Source of the DNA: a virus
IMG/VR virus record: IMGVR_UViG_3300017710_000026
Span: 1 to 34,504 of that record
Reading direction: 5' to 3' (one strand)
Length of the DNA stretch: 34,504 nucleotides
The notes below the pieces were generated by a model. The model did no database searches and was not told the DNA's origin. It saw nothing but the letters and a program-made list of their open reading frames with translations. The stretch's first letter is position 1. Every line of letters starts with the position of its first letter. Positions 1 through 4,735 of this stretch are shown piece by piece. A program made the position numbers and the translations under genes.

Positions 1-57
1 AAGGAAGAGAAAGAGAGGAAGAAGAGAAAGGAATACGGTCATTTATGGGAATATTTT
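1..57 (+). other. Left edge, probable 3' end of an upstream gene, frame unresolved
   Basis: These 57 purine-rich bases are open in all three forward frames up to the gp5 start. Frame 1 stays open into gp5 and would read a Lys/Glu-rich stretch ending YGHLWEYF just before the gp5 Met. Frame 2 stops at TGA 59-61, forming an ATGA overlap with gp5. Frame 3 stops at TAA 66-68. The stretch is probably the tail of an upstream baseplate gene, but it is too short to choose a frame. Confidence 0.35.
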
Positions 58-1131
58 ATGAGTACTAATAGTTTTTTAGGCAGAGACGGTTTTACATGGT
101 TTGTTGGTGTTGTAGAAGATCGGCATGATCCAGAGAAACTAGGCAGAGTAAGAGTAAGATGTCTAGGCTATCACACAAAAAATAAAACAGACCTACCCAC
201 AGCAGATTTGCCTTGGGCCTCGCCTGTGCTACCTATTACTTCATCTGGCATATCAGGCATTGGTTCTTCGCCTACTGGCCTTGTTGAAGGGTCTTGGGTG
301 TTTGGTTTCTTTAGAGACATATACTTACAAGAGCCAATTGTATTGGGGAGTTTGCCAGGTCGACCTAGTGAAGAGGCAGGGACTTCTGGCTTTTATGATC
401 CAAATAGAATTTTCCCTAGAGCCATTAACGAACCCGATACAAATAGATTGGCTGTTAATGATGAGAATAATCCCCATCTCGGCCTTGAATTACGTAAAGC
501 AACAAGGTCAACTAATTTACCCACGGCAGACTTTGACGCAACAACAGACGCTTCAGGTAGCATTATTGCCGCTTCAGATACAGATACTTGGGATCAACCA
601 GAGATTGCATACGCAAGTGTCTACCCTAGTAATCATGTTTACGAATCAGAGAGCGGCCACATATTAGAATTTGACGATACCAGTACGGCCGAAAGAATCT
701 ATTTACAACACAAAGTAGGCACATCAACAGAGATAAACCCTAACGGAGATCGTATAGACATTATTAAAGGTGCTGCTTATAATCTTACCACTTCAAACAA
801 CAAGGTCGATATATCAGGTAACTCTGACCTTACAATATCTGGCCGTCACAAAGTCTATATTAACAGAGACGGCCAATCAAACAACAACTATGATATACAA
901 GTCGGGCCTAACGCAAACGTCAATATACAAGTAGATACAGGTGACATTAATCTAGTGACCAAACAAGGTAAGGTCAACGTCAATAGTGGTGGTGATTACA
1001 ATGTTAAAGTAGGGGGTAATTACACAATGACCGTAGCAGGTAATCGAAACGTATCAGTTGAAGGCTCAACAGTAGATAACACATCATCGACCGTAATACA
1101 CAGAGGTAGTAGAATAGACCTTAACCCATAG
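58..1131 (+). CDS. gp5: Baseplate central hub / tail-tip protein gp5, lysozyme domain absent
   Basis: This protein forms the central hub and membrane-piercing needle under the tail tube. Residues 6-100 match the gp5 OB-fold domain: GRDGFTWFVGVVEDR, then LGRVRVRCLGYHT, and EGSWVFGFFRD with EPIVLGSLPGRP. Residues 190-235 carry the conserved linker YESESGHILEFDD. From about residue 235 to 335 short alternating V/N/G repeats (VNVNSGGDYNVKVGGNYTMTV, split over strands) look like the triple-stranded beta-helix needle. T4 gp5 is 575 residues and has a lysozyme domain between OB fold and needle; this protein has 357 residues and no such domain, as in many marine T4-like phages. The start at 58 directly precedes the OB fold. 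No convincing Shine-Dalgarno sequence is present, so translation may be coupled to the upstream gene. A PAAR protein that could cap the needle is encoded at 4407. Confidence 0.9.
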   Translation: MSTNSFLGRDGFTWFVGVVEDRHDPEKLGRVRVRCLGYHTKNKTDLPTADLPWASPVLPITSSGISGIGSSPTGLVEGSWVFGFFRDIYLQEPIVLGSLPGRPSEEAGTSGFYDPNRIFPRAINEPDTNRLAVNDENNPHLGLELRKATRSTNLPTADFDATTDASGSIIAASDTDTWDQPEIAYASVYPSNHVYESESGHILEFDDTSTAERIYLQHKVGTSTEINPNGDRIDIIKGAAYNLTTSNNKVDISGNSDLTISGRHKVYINRDGQSNNNYDIQVGPNANVNIQVDTGDINLVTKQGKVNVNSGGDYNVKVGGNYTMTVAGNRNVSVEGSTVDNTSSTVIHRGSRIDLNP

Positions 1132-1289
1132 ACTAGGGCTAAAACTAAGCCATAGATACTATCTAATCTATAAATGCAATATGTATAGTTAACAAATAAA
1201 GGCGGCCTTATCTGAGCCTTTTCCCGTTCACTACTTACACATAAAAATCCGCCAGTCCAAAAACCCTCGTATAAGTCGGCTTCACATTA

Positions 1290-1318
1290 TTGACATAAAG
1301 CACAAAATGTGTTATAAT
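1290..1318 (+). promoter_or_regulatory. Consensus sigma70-type promoter
   Basis: TTGACA at 1290-1295 and TATAAT at 1313-1318 are separated by exactly 17 bases, a perfect match to the bacterial vegetative promoter. Initiation would fall near 1325, giving a leader of about 20 nt with an AGAGAGG ribosome-binding site before the dioxygenase start at 1345. Other units in the window mostly use TATAAATA late boxes, so this promoter probably allows early transcription by unmodified host polymerase. Confidence 0.85.
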
Positions 1319-1344
1319 AAATATAAACTAACAGAGAGGTAACT

Positions 1345-1881
1345 ATGCACCTGATAAAGCAATTTAAATTGGATTACACGGACACTCATAGACGAGCCAT
1401 GATTGCAGAAGTATTAGATCAATATAAAGCAAGGCAACCTGTTAACGCATTTAATAATGGGCCTTATACAACACATAATTTTGAAGTTAAACCTACTATT
1501 GACTTTACTCGGTTATATAAAAACTTTGAATACCATGCTGTGGAATCTTTAAATAAATTTTCGCTTTCTAAAGAGAATCAAAGAAAATGTTGGGCGTTTG
1601 TTTCGTCTCGTAGTAATGCTCCTATGTACTGGCATAATCATAAAGAGACATCTACAATTAATGGTGTGTATTATCTTAAAGTAAATGAAGATGAAAGAGG
1701 TATACTATTTGCTCATTCAGGTAAAGAATATCACTATATGCCTAAAAATAATGATTTAATACTTTTTCCTAATTATCTAAAACATTTACCTTTACCTAGT
1801 TTATCAGCTACTCGTATAAGCATAAATATGGAGATAATTACTAACGAGGACGCTGACACAATCTTTTCTGTAAATTCTTAA
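1345..1881 (+). CDS. Putative 2-oxoglutarate/Fe(II)-dependent dioxygenase (TIGR02466-like)
   Basis: A 178-residue protein with the C-terminal half of a double-stranded beta-helix dioxygenase. MYWHNHKE at 94-101 supplies candidate iron ligands H97 and H99, INGVYYLKV is the following strand, DLILFPNYLKHLP gives the distal histidine H147, and TRISINMEI gives R157 for 2-oxoglutarate. The LxxFPxxLxH...R.S.N pattern matches the 'putative 2OG-Fe(II) oxygenase' family common in marine phages. The substrate is unknown. The first metal-binding segment is HxH, not the usual HxD, which is also seen in the relative at 22927. The gene starts an accessory island between gp5 and the rest of the baseplate genes and has its own sigma70-type promoter. 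Confidence 0.8.
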   Translation: MHLIKQFKLDYTDTHRRAMIAEVLDQYKARQPVNAFNNGPYTTHNFEVKPTIDFTRLYKNFEYHAVESLNKFSLSKENQRKCWAFVSSRSNAPMYWHNHKETSTINGVYYLKVNEDERGILFAHSGKEYHYMPKNNDLILFPNYLKHLPLPSLSATRISINMEIITNEDADTIFSVNS

Positions 1882-1975
1882 AATTATACATAAGGGTGTT
1901 GGGTCCCTTAAAGAAGGGCTAGAGCTATGTTTAGAAAACTCTGGAATCTTTACGTGCAATGGATTTTTTCAAGTT

Positions 1976-2284
1976 ATGATAACACTGACGCAAAACGCAA
2001 AAAATCACTTAAAGTCACTAAGCGAAAAACATAAAAAGTCTTATGTTCGTTTAGAAGTAAAAGGTGGTGGGTGTGCTGGATTTGAATATGAATGGACGTT
2101 TTCTAATGGTCCTGATGATAATGATATTGTCATTGACAATCTATTGTTAGTTGATAAAATGTTTGAATTATACATTGTTGGATTAGAGTTAGATTATGTT
2201 GAAGAAATCTTTGGTTCAAACTTTGTCTTTAAAAACCCACAAGCAAAAAACACTTGTGGTTGTGGTACATCTTTTTCTATATAA
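1976..2284 (+). CDS. iscA: IscA/HesB/ErpA-type (A-type) iron-sulfur carrier
   Basis: A 102-residue protein with full family length and all three cysteines that bind iron or the cluster: C33 in GGGCAGFEYEW, and C94 and C96 in the terminal CGCG (NTCGCGTSFSI). A-type carriers receive Fe-S clusters from the scaffold and deliver them to apo-proteins in the cytoplasm. HesB/IscA-like genes are known auxiliary genes of marine T4-like phages. The gene lies 94 nt downstream of the dioxygenase and is probably read from the same sigma70-type promoter. No good Shine-Dalgarno precedes ATG 1976. A 35-codon ORF at 1927-2034 overlaps the start in another frame and could couple translation. The target apo-protein is not evident in this window. 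Confidence 0.92.
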   Translation: MITLTQNAKNHLKSLSEKHKKSYVRLEVKGGGCAGFEYEWTFSNGPDDNDIVIDNLLLVDKMFELYIVGLELDYVEEIFGSNFVFKNPQAKNTCGCGTSFSI

Positions 2285-2287
2285 ATA
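2280..2287 (+). promoter_or_regulatory. T4-type late promoter box upstream of the riboswitch
   Basis: TATAAATA exactly matches the T4 late promoter consensus recognised by the gp55-type late sigma factor. Initiation about 6 nt downstream would fall near 2293, only a few bases before the first riboswitch helix at 2297. The box overlaps the last codons of the IscA-like gene. Confidence 0.7.
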
Positions 2288-2296
2288 ATTAATAAT

Positions 2297-2346
2297 CGTT
2301 TATCCTATTACGGACGGAAGTAGGCACAATGCCGAAGAAACGCACC
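2297..2346 (+). ncRNA. Glutamine-II riboswitch (downstream-peptide / glnA-type aptamer)
   Basis: The RNA has the glutamine aptamer layout. P1 is CGTTT 2297-2301 with AAACG 2338-2342. A short P2 is TCC 2303-2305 with GGA 2312-2314. The signature GGAAGTAGG lies at 2316-2324, P3 is GGC 2323-2325 with GCC 2331-2333, and GAAG with ACGC closes P1. The primary sequence CGGAAGTAGG...CCGAAG.AACGC is the hallmark of the family that binds L-glutamine in cyanobacteria, cyanophages and marine metagenomes. A short ORF with a strong ribosome-binding site follows at 2375, as the name 'downstream peptide' implies. CACCT at 2343-2347 can pair with parts of the purine-rich ribosome-binding region 2364-2373, a possible expression platform (inference). 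Confidence 0.88.
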
Positions 2347-2374
2347 TAACTTTAAATTTACAAAGGAGGGTGGT

Positions 2375-2566
2375 ATGGGAAGATTTACGTCACTCCTAAA
2401 TAACTTTGCAAAGAACGCTAAGCACAAAAGACAAAACGAAGCGTTAATAAGAACCAAAGAAGAAGTTAACATTAATGGTAACGGCACTTCTGGATATACA
2501 ATTAAAGCAGGTTCTAATAAAGGCAAAGTATTAGGTCATATACAATCACATAAAAAAGATATTTAA
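2375..2566 (+). CDS. Small protein controlled by the glutamine riboswitch
   Basis: A 63-residue basic, hydrophilic protein (MGRFTSLLNNFAKNAKHKRQ at the N-terminus) with no recognised domain, signal peptide or membrane segment. The N-terminal 25 residues could form an amphipathic helix, and the C-terminal half is Gly/Asn/Lys-rich. It has the strongest ribosome-binding site of the island, AAAGGAGG at 2362-2369, five bases before ATG. Its position right after the riboswitch makes it the 'downstream peptide'. In cyanobacteria such small ORFs include glutamine synthetase inhibitors, so a role in nitrogen assimilation is plausible, but I see no homology that proves it. A terminator follows at once, so riboswitch, ORF and terminator form a one-gene unit. 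Confidence 0.8.
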   Translation: MGRFTSLLNNFAKNAKHKRQNEALIRTKEEVNINGNGTSGYTIKAGSNKGKVLGHIQSHKKDI

Positions 2567-2575
2567 GGCTAAAAA

Positions 2576-2601
2576 AAAGGGCGGTTTTTACGCCGCCCTT
2601 T
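2576..2601. terminator. Bidirectional intrinsic terminator
   Basis: AAAGGGCGG (2576-2584) pairs with CCGCCCTTT (2593-2601) around an 8-nt loop. Eight A residues (2571-2578) on the left give a U-run for transcripts coming from the minus-strand cassette; only three T residues follow for + strand transcripts. It separates the convergent riboswitch ORF and the minus-strand genes. Confidence 0.85.
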
Positions 2602-2617
2602 AATGTTGAGTTATAAA

Positions 2618-2743
2618 CTAATATAACCCTAAACCGTTTTCAGGTGACATTGCCCACATAATTATGTACAACGCATAAAAGAAACCTATTGCGAAAGCAG
2701 TCCCAACAAGTGCCTTAGTTATTTCCCATATATCTTTTAACAT
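2618..2743 (-). CDS. 41-residue single-pass membrane protein
   Basis: The ORF reads MLKDIWEITKALVGTAFAIG, then a hydrophobic run FFYALYIIMWAM, ending SPENGLGLY. Residues about 11-32 make one transmembrane helix, with a short charged N-terminus and a polar C-terminus. A perfect TAAGGAG Shine-Dalgarno in the leader shared with the neighbouring gene at 2959 supports translation. It is the last gene of a four-gene minus-strand cassette and ends just before the terminator at 2576-2601. The function is unknown; small inner-membrane proteins of this type in phages are often superinfection or lysis modulators, which is only a possibility here. Confidence 0.7.
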   Translation of the reverse strand: MLKDIWEITKALVGTAFAIGFFYALYIIMWAMSPENGLGLY

Positions 2744-2758
2744 AGTGTTCTCCTTATT

Positions 2759-2959
2759 TTAGTTAGCGTTTAAATCTCTTTCTTTACCCATAATAATGTT
2801 TTTTGCAACATTACCTGTTTTCTTAAACCATCTATCATAAACATATTTAAGTCCTTTAAATTTTCTTTTAGGTATTGAAATATTGACTTCATCTAAAGAA
2901 CCCCAATTAGGTCCCGGTGTAGGTGTCACTTTAAAGTCTATGTGTATATTTTGTTTCAT
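2759..2959 (-). CDS. Hypothetical 66-residue basic protein
   Basis: Not recognised. The protein begins MKQNIHIDFKVTPTPGPNWG, with a Pro/Gly-rich turn, then a basic segment (KRKFKGLKYVYDRWFKKTGN) and a charged C-terminus. No signal peptide or membrane segment is visible. The start is supported by TAAGGAG, whose TAA is the stop codon of the upstream gene at 2970, so the two are translationally coupled. The 20 bases preceding the start are the same as those before the gene at 2743. Confidence 0.7.
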   Translation of the reverse strand: MKQNIHIDFKVTPTPGPNWGSLDEVNISIPKRKFKGLKYVYDRWFKKTGNVAKNIIMGKERDLNAN

Positions 2960-2969
2960 AGTGTTCTCC

Positions 2970-3317
2970 TTATTTTAAGTACAATGGACCAGTCCATTGA
3001 ATATTGTAATTACCAGTAAGTACATTACCTCTCGGTGAGTTTAAAGCAGGTGCATTGTAACCAGCAGCTTTCAATATATCACCTTTTTTAAAGTGTTTAA
3101 AATCTTCTTTTACAATAAACGCAAATACACCGTTTTCTTGTACGACTTTAATATACTTCTTTCCTTGAGAGACTTTAGTTTTACTGTCCCATTCTGCTAA
3201 TTGTCTTTTTCCGTAATCAGAACTTTCTCCCCACTTAGCATAATCGTCTTTAGCACCAGACATCATATTTTTGATACCTTCTTCTAAATTTTCAGCAGTT
3301 TTATTTACATTTATCAT
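2970..3317 (-). CDS. Hypothetical 115-residue protein
   Basis: Residues 1-45 are charged and helical (EEGIKNMMSGAKDDYAKWGE). Residues 52-115 look like a compact beta-rich domain: KKYIKVVQENGVFAFIV, FKKGDILKAAGYNAPA, and a C-terminal YNIQWTGPLYLK. The second half resembles a small conserved domain I associate with marine phage hypothetical proteins, but I cannot name a family or function. The leader has TAAGGA overlapping the stop of the upstream gene at 3327, so expression is coupled within the minus-strand cassette. Confidence 0.75.
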   Translation of the reverse strand: MINVNKTAENLEEGIKNMMSGAKDDYAKWGESSDYGKRQLAEWDSKTKVSQGKKYIKVVQENGVFAFIVKEDFKHFKKGDILKAAGYNAPALNSPRGNVLTGNYNIQWTGPLYLK

Positions 3318-3326
3318 AGTGTTTCC

Positions 3327-3524
3327 TTATTGGTTTATTTTTTTAAAGTTATAATCGTGTATAATCTTATTAATTGCATTTTTCATATTAATATCAATTA
3401 TATCTAAAAGGTCTTTATCAACCTCAACGATTTCTTTGATGTTTTTCTTCATTTTTTTAATCTGACTATAAGCAACATTTCTTACTATTGTCAAATTATT
3501 TGTTTTTGTTTCTTTTGTTGTCAT
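3327..3524 (-). CDS. Hypothetical 65-residue lysine-rich helical protein
   Basis: A small, Lys/Ile/Asp-rich protein predicted to be almost all helix (SQIKKMKKNIKEIVEVDKDL and onward). It has no recognised domain. It is the first gene of the minus-strand cassette. Unlike the three genes behind it, it has no Shine-Dalgarno sequence, and the bases before ATG are an alternating AT run. A promoter may lie immediately upstream (3533-3561), which would make its transcript nearly leaderless. Confidence 0.6.
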   Translation of the reverse strand: MTTKETKTNNLTIVRNVAYSQIKKMKKNIKEIVEVDKDLLDIIDINMKNAINKIIHDYNFKKINQ

Positions 3525-3532
3525 ATACGTAT

Positions 3533-3561
3533 ATAATATAGAAAAAAGTCAAGTACCTCAA
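3533..3561 (-). promoter_or_regulatory. Possible sigma70-type promoter of the minus-strand cassette
   Basis: On the minus strand TTGAGG (3561-3556) and TATTAT (3538-3533) are 17 bases apart, upstream of the gene starting at 3524. A TTGACT nearby is at unsuitable spacing for any -10 box. The match is moderate, but a promoter is needed here because the cassette is divergent from its + strand neighbour. Confidence 0.4.
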
Positions 3562-3682
3562 GCAAAAAATGGTCTAAATTGTCCGATTCTTCCGTAACCC
3601 CTCGGCATTTTGGCGTGTATAGAACAAAATGTGAACAAAAACCCTTTATTTTACTTGTTTTTTCCGTAAATTTACCGATTTC

Positions 3683-3690
3683 TATAAATA
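3683..3690 (+). promoter_or_regulatory. T4-type late promoter box
   Basis: TATAAATA matches the late consensus exactly, 78 nt before the coiled-coil gene start at 3769. It lies in the 244-nt divergent region 3525-3768. I see no other structure there beyond this box and the minus-strand promoter. Confidence 0.6.
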
Positions 3691-3768
3691 GATTCGAATC
3701 ATTCCCTATAATTTTTAGAAAAAAAATTGAATTGCGTTGAATATCAACAATCCAACGGAGACCAATCA

Positions 3769-3933
3769 ATGGCCGAAGAAAAACAAAACATCCTAGAAAG
3801 ACTTGAAGAGAAAATTGATAATTTAGAAAGTCGAATTGAAGAAATTGAGTCTGTTTTAGAGATAGAACCTGAAAACGAAGACATGGATGATGAAGATTTA
3901 GATGTGGAAGATAATGAAAAAGATGAAGACTAA
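3769..3933 (+). CDS. Small acidic coiled-coil protein
   Basis: A 54-residue protein, MAEEKQNILERLEEKIDNLE, followed by further heptads to about residue 33 and an Asp/Glu-rich C-terminal tail (DMDDEDLDVEDNEKDED). It is a parallel coiled coil with a strongly acidic tail and probably self-associates; the function is unknown. I chose ATG 3769 because ACGGAG lies just upstream. A TTG at 3727 is in frame but has no ribosome-binding site. Confidence 0.7.
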   Translation: MAEEKQNILERLEEKIDNLESRIEEIESVLEIEPENEDMDDEDLDVEDNEKDED

Positions 3934-3936
3934 ATA
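3930..3936 (+). promoter_or_regulatory. Late promoter-like box (CTAAATA variant)
   Basis: CTAAATA overlaps the stop of the coiled-coil gene. The same variant recurs in front of the genes at 21567 and 33653, which supports it as a late box. Initiation near 3942 would place the hairpin 3950-3972 at the 5' end of the transcript. Confidence 0.45.
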
Positions 3937-3949
3937 ATAGCATAACTAC

Positions 3950-3972
3950 GGCGCCATTCTTTGAGTGGCGCC
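3950..3972 (+). other. Strong 5' stem-loop before the cysteine-rich small gene
   Basis: GGCGCCA (3950-3956) and TGGCGCC (3966-3972) form a perfect 7-bp GC-rich stem with a 9-nt loop. No T-run follows, so it is a poor intrinsic terminator. Its position between a late box and the ribosome-binding site suggests a 5' stabilising hairpin. Confidence 0.6.
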
Positions 3973-3990
3973 AGAAAAAAGGTAAAAAAC

Positions 3991-4107
3991 ATGGCACAAA
4001 ATGTAGAAGGCACAGAGTTGTGTGACAGCTGTAATGCACCACAACATTGTAATAACACAAATCCACAAGATGAGTGCGATACTTGTAGATGTGTTGATTG
4101 TAATTAA
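3991..4107 (+). CDS. 38-residue cysteine-rich protein
   Basis: The ORF begins MAQNVEGTELCDSCNAPQHC and ends DECDTCRCVDCN. It has seven cysteines (positions 11, 14, 20, 29, 32, 34, 37), arranged CxxC...C...CxxCxCxxC, with acidic and Asn residues between. This spacing suits zinc binding or a small metallothionein-like cluster in the reducing cytoplasm. No signal peptide is present. It has an AAAAAAGG ribosome-binding site 8-10 nt before ATG, a hairpin and late box upstream, and the next gene starts 27 nt downstream, which all favour a real gene. I do not recognise a family. Confidence 0.7.
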   Translation: MAQNVEGTELCDSCNAPQHCNNTNPQDECDTCRCVDCN

Positions 4108-4134
4108 TAATTAATATTATAAAGGAATCATATA

Positions 4135-4407
4135 ATGGCAAAAATGAGAAAATTTAAGTTTTGGAATGAGGCAGGTGAAGAAAAAGAAAAAGAAGCTTTA
4201 AGTTTGAAAAAGGCAATTATGTCTGTTCAAGGCGATTTTAAAGATAAGGTTATAGGTGTTGAGTTTATTAGTAAAAAAGGTAAACATATTGAAACATCAA
4301 TAAGTATCCCAATAGGTAGAAAAATCAGACAAGCAATAGTAGTTGAAAAACGAAGAGCTGAACAAAAAGCAAAATTAGAAGCAAGAAGAGTAGTAAGAAG
4401 TGCATAA
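4135..4407 (+). CDS. Hypothetical 90-residue basic protein
   Basis: Not recognised. The first 60 residues look like a small alpha/beta domain (MRKFKFWNEAGEEKEKEALS, then KDKVIGVEFISKKGKHIETSIS). Residues 62-90 form a long basic helix rich in Arg, Lys and Ala (QAIVVEKRRAEQKAKLEARR). It has a good AAAGGA ribosome-binding site, and its stop codon overlaps the start of the PAAR gene by one base, so it is co-translated with tail-tip genes. It may be a virion or assembly protein, but nothing in the sequence proves this. Confidence 0.75.
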   Translation: MAKMRKFKFWNEAGEEKEKEALSLKKAIMSVQGDFKDKVIGVEFISKKGKHIETSISIPIGRKIRQAIVVEKRRAEQKAKLEARRVVRSA

Positions 4408-4706
4408 TGCCAGCAGTAAGTAGAAAAGGTGATAGTTTAAGTACAGGTCATATTTGTTCAAGTACAACGACTTTATCAACACCTTTACAATCAACCGTAT
4501 TTTCAAATAGTATATTAGTGTCTGTTGTAGGCACACCTACGGTTCCTCACCCTTTCCCACCTAACCCTCCATGTGCTGATCATGTTGCAAATTTAAACGC
4601 AGGATCAAGTACGGTGTTTATTAATAGTATTGCAATAGGTAGAATAGGTGATAGTGCAGACGCAGGCGCAATGACCTCAGGTTCTTCTAATGTCTTCAGT
4701 GGATAG
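4407..4706 (+). CDS. PAAR-domain tail-spike tip protein (T4 gp5.4-like)
   Basis: A 99-residue protein with the features of PAAR tip proteins: an N-terminal MPAVSRKGDSLSTGH, a middle region with PPNPPCADHV, and the C-terminal repeat-like pattern GSSTVFINSIAIGRIGDSAD then GSSNVFSG. PAAR proteins form a sharp metal-bound cone at the end of the gp5/VgrG needle. H17, C56 and H58 are candidate metal ligands. In T4 the equivalent, gp5.4, is also encoded between gp5 and gp6. Translation is coupled to the upstream gene by TAATG. Confidence 0.88.
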   Translation: MPAVSRKGDSLSTGHICSSTTTLSTPLQSTVFSNSILVSVVGTPTVPHPFPPNPPCADHVANLNAGSSTVFINSIAIGRIGDSADAGAMTSGSSNVFSG

Positions 4707-4735
4707 TGTATAAATATTAGCACTATGGCACTATC
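4702..4735 (+). promoter_or_regulatory. Start-codon-covering inverted repeat around the gp25 late promoter
   Basis: GATAGTG (4702-4708) pairs with CACTATC (4729-4735), 7 bp, or alternatively its last six bases with CACTAT (4721-4726), which contains the first bases of the gp25 ATG. The left arm lies just upstream of the late box, so a transcript initiated there would not contain it. Read-through RNA from PAAR would form the hairpin. Confidence 0.5.
4709..4716 (+). promoter_or_regulatory. T4-type late promoter box for gp25
   Basis: TATAAATA is an exact late consensus and ends 8 nt before ATG 4725. Initiation near 4722 would give an almost leaderless gp25 mRNA. No Shine-Dalgarno sequence is present here, consistent with that. 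Confidence 0.65.

Noticed and set aside
260-667. 135-codon + strand frame within gp5
   Set aside because: It overlaps the OB-fold region of gp5 in another frame, is Gln/Leu/Thr-rich and has no domain or ribosome-binding site.
1198-1221. AAAGGC...GCCTTT hairpin as a gp5 terminator
   Set aside because: Only a 6-bp stem with a 12-nt loop and TTTT followed by CCC; too weak to call, though some transcript must end or pass here. The interval 1132-1344 otherwise shows only a small imperfect repeat (1133-1155) and the sigma70 promoter.
2308-2526. 72-codon minus-strand frame over the riboswitch gene
   Set aside because: It is antisense to the riboswitch and its ORF, and the + strand ORF has an excellent ribosome-binding site.
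3727-3768. TTG start extending the coiled-coil gene
   Set aside because: No ribosome-binding site; ATG 3769 has GGAG at a good distance and begins the heptad pattern.
3521-4141. 206-codon open frame on the minus strand
   Set aside because: It is antisense to the acidic coiled-coil gene and the cysteine-rich gene, has low-complexity Phe/Leu/His composition, no ribosome-binding site and no recognisable domain.
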